Source: Pseudomonas silesiensis
GTDB lineage: Bacteria > Pseudomonadota > Gammaproteobacteria > Pseudomonadales > Pseudomonadaceae
Length of the DNA: 64,000 bases
Assembly (NCBI RefSeq): GCF_001661075.1
Contig: NZ_CP014870.1
Location: 744,001-808,000, forward strand
Reading direction: 5' to 3'
Part shown: positions 63,151-64,000 of the stretch, one piece after another
Layout of the letters: the number at the start of each line of letters is the position of its first letter
How positions within the stretch are numbered: the stretch's first letter is position 1
The notes under the pieces: model-generated
Seen by the model: the letters and a program-made list of their open reading frames with translations, nothing else
Told to the model about the DNA's origin: nothing
Database searches by the model: none
Program-made: the position numbers and the translations under genes

Positions 63151-64000
63151 ATGACTCGTACTCGATCCCCCCGCACCCCCAAAAAACCACCTTCCAGAGG
63201 CCTGAGCCCCTGGCTGGGGTGGGCCCTTAAACTCAGTCTGGTCGGCCTCGTGGTGCTCGCCGGATTCGCGGTTTACCTCGACGCCGTGGTCCAGGAGAAG
63301 TTTTCCGGCAAACGCTGGACCATCCCGGCCAAGGTGTACGCGCGCCCGCTCGAGCTGTTCGTCGGACAAAAGCTCAGCAAGGCTGACTTCCTGACCGAGC
63401 TCGATGCCCTGGGCTATCGTCGCGAAGCCGTGAGCAACGGCCCCGGCGCCGCAGCGGTCAACGGCAACACCGTCGACTTGAATACCCGTGGCTTCCAGTT
63501 CTATGAAGGAATGGAAAACGCCCAGCCTGTGCGTGTGCGATTCTCCGGCGACTATGTGGCTGAGCTCTCGGGGGCCAAGGGCACGAAAGTTTCCGTGGTG
63601 CGGCTGGAGCCGCTGCTGATCGGCGGGATTTACCCGAAGAATCTCGAAGACCGCATTCTGATCAAGATCGATCAGGTGCCGCCGTATCTGCTGGAAACCC
63701 TGGTGGCCGTGGAAGACCGGGACTTTTATAGCCATTGGGGCGTATCGCCCAAGTCGATTGCCCGGGCCGTCTGGGTCAACACCTCTGGCGGCAAGATGAC
63801 CCAGGGCGGTAGTACCCTGACGCAACAGCTGGTGAAGAATTTCTACCTGACCAGCGAACGCAGCCTGACCCGCAAGCTCACCGAAGCCATGATGGCGATG
63901 TTGCTTGAGTTGCATTACGACAAACGGGAAATTCTTGAGGCTTACCTCAATGAAGTGTTCGTCGGTCAGGATGGCCAGCGGGCCGTGCACGGTTTCGGTC
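63151..64000 (+). CDS. mrcB: Penicillin-binding protein 1B (start; runs past window end)
   Basis: The first ~283 residues of a bifunctional class A PBP are present. A short cytoplasmic basic tail (SPRTPKKPPSRG) is followed by a membrane helix (LSLVGLVVLAGFAVYL) and the UB2H domain. The GT51 glycosyltransferase motifs begin with VEDRDFYSHWGV (catalytic Glu about 188) and QGGSTLTQQLVKNF. It polymerises and cross-links peptidoglycan from the inner membrane. The transpeptidase domain lies beyond the window. Confidence 0.95.
   Translation, partial: MTRTRSPRTPKKPPSRGLSPWLGWALKLSLVGLVVLAGFAVYLDAVVQEKFSGKRWTIPAKVYARPLELFVGQKLSKADFLTELDALGYRREAVSNGPGAAAVNGNTVDLNTRGFQFYEGMENAQPVRVRFSGDYVAELSGAKGTKVSVVRLEPLLIGGIYPKNLEDRILIKIDQVPPYLLETLVAVEDRDFYSHWGVSPKSIARAVWVNTSGGKMTQGGSTLTQQLVKNFYLTSERSLTRKLTEAMMAMLLELHYDKREILEAYLNEVFVGQDGQRAVHGFG

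Overview
The window looks like chromosomal DNA of a Pseudomonas, most likely of the P. fluorescens species complex. The coding DNA is GC-rich. The gene order cbrX-cbrA-cbrB-crcZ-pcnB-folK-panB-panC-pgi-acs, a split type IV pilus gene set, a Fur-controlled PrrF-like sRNA and many REP elements of the GTGGGAGCGAGCTTGCTCGCGA type all point that way. Almost every gene is a core housekeeping or regulatory gene. The accessory material is concentrated at 56.1-61.0 kb.

Layout: (1) 0-6.3 kb is the end of a minor pilin cluster (pilY1 fragment, pilE), then thiO, with pilS-pilR convergent to it. (2) 6.5-12.2 kb holds bamD divergent from rluD-pgeF, then heat-shock clpB with a sigma-32 type promoter and a 78-nt palindrome in front of it. 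(3) 12.4-13.0 kb is a tRNA cluster (Asn, Pro, Lys, and a second identical Pro). (4) 13.1-16.6 kb holds a secreted EF-hand protein with a KCGEGKCG motif, ndh, a 57-residue DUF3094 gene, a MOSC protein and DUF1780. (5) 16.8-22.0 kb is an aromatic-acid uptake set (benK-benE-benF type), a DUF2790 gene and a LysR regulator. (6) 22.0-28.3 kb holds the main pilus assembly operon pilB-pilC-pilD-coaE-yacG and, divergently, pilA behind a sigma-54 promoter. (7) 28.4-34.6 kb holds a BON-domain gene behind a second sigma-54 promoter with inverted repeats, DUF2845/DUF748, an rRNA methyltransferase and an MpaB-type protein. (8) 34.8-49.8 kb holds acs, pgi, panC-panB, folK, pcnB, the crcZ sRNA, cbrB-cbrA-cbrX, gluQ and dksA. 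(9) 50.2-56.1 kb holds an aminotransferase, sfsA, a Rieske protein and the haem ABC importer phuTUVW. (10) 56.1-64 kb holds a probable peptidoglycan-hydrolase toxin with an LprI-like partner, a DUF6124 gene with an unusual leader, a 9x octamer repeat, a PrrF-like sRNA, a TfoX-domain protein, a pentapeptide-repeat protein, an APH/AAA protein and the start of mrcB.

Functional links: PilS/PilR and the sigma-54 promoter of pilA form one circuit, and the pilus machinery around it is spread over two loci in the window. CbrX/CbrA/CbrB and crcZ form the carbon catabolite control circuit: CbrB half-sites, a terminator, a sigma-54 promoter and an RNA with six A-rich Hfq-type motifs lie in order between cbrB and pcnB. 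Iron control appears twice, as a possible Fur box at phuTUVW and a stronger one at the PrrF-like sRNA.

The most interesting candidate is the 872-residue protein at 56580..59198 (minus strand) with its overlapping partner at 56162..56593. The first ~650 residues are encoded by GC-rich DNA and carry an M23-like domain, two SH3-like stretches and an EF-hand. The last ~220 residues and the partner gene are AT-rich and look acquired. The tail resembles a lysozyme or lytic transglycosylase, and the partner is a predicted secreted LprI-like (lysozyme inhibitor family) protein. This has the form of a polymorphic toxin-immunity pair with an exchangeable tip.
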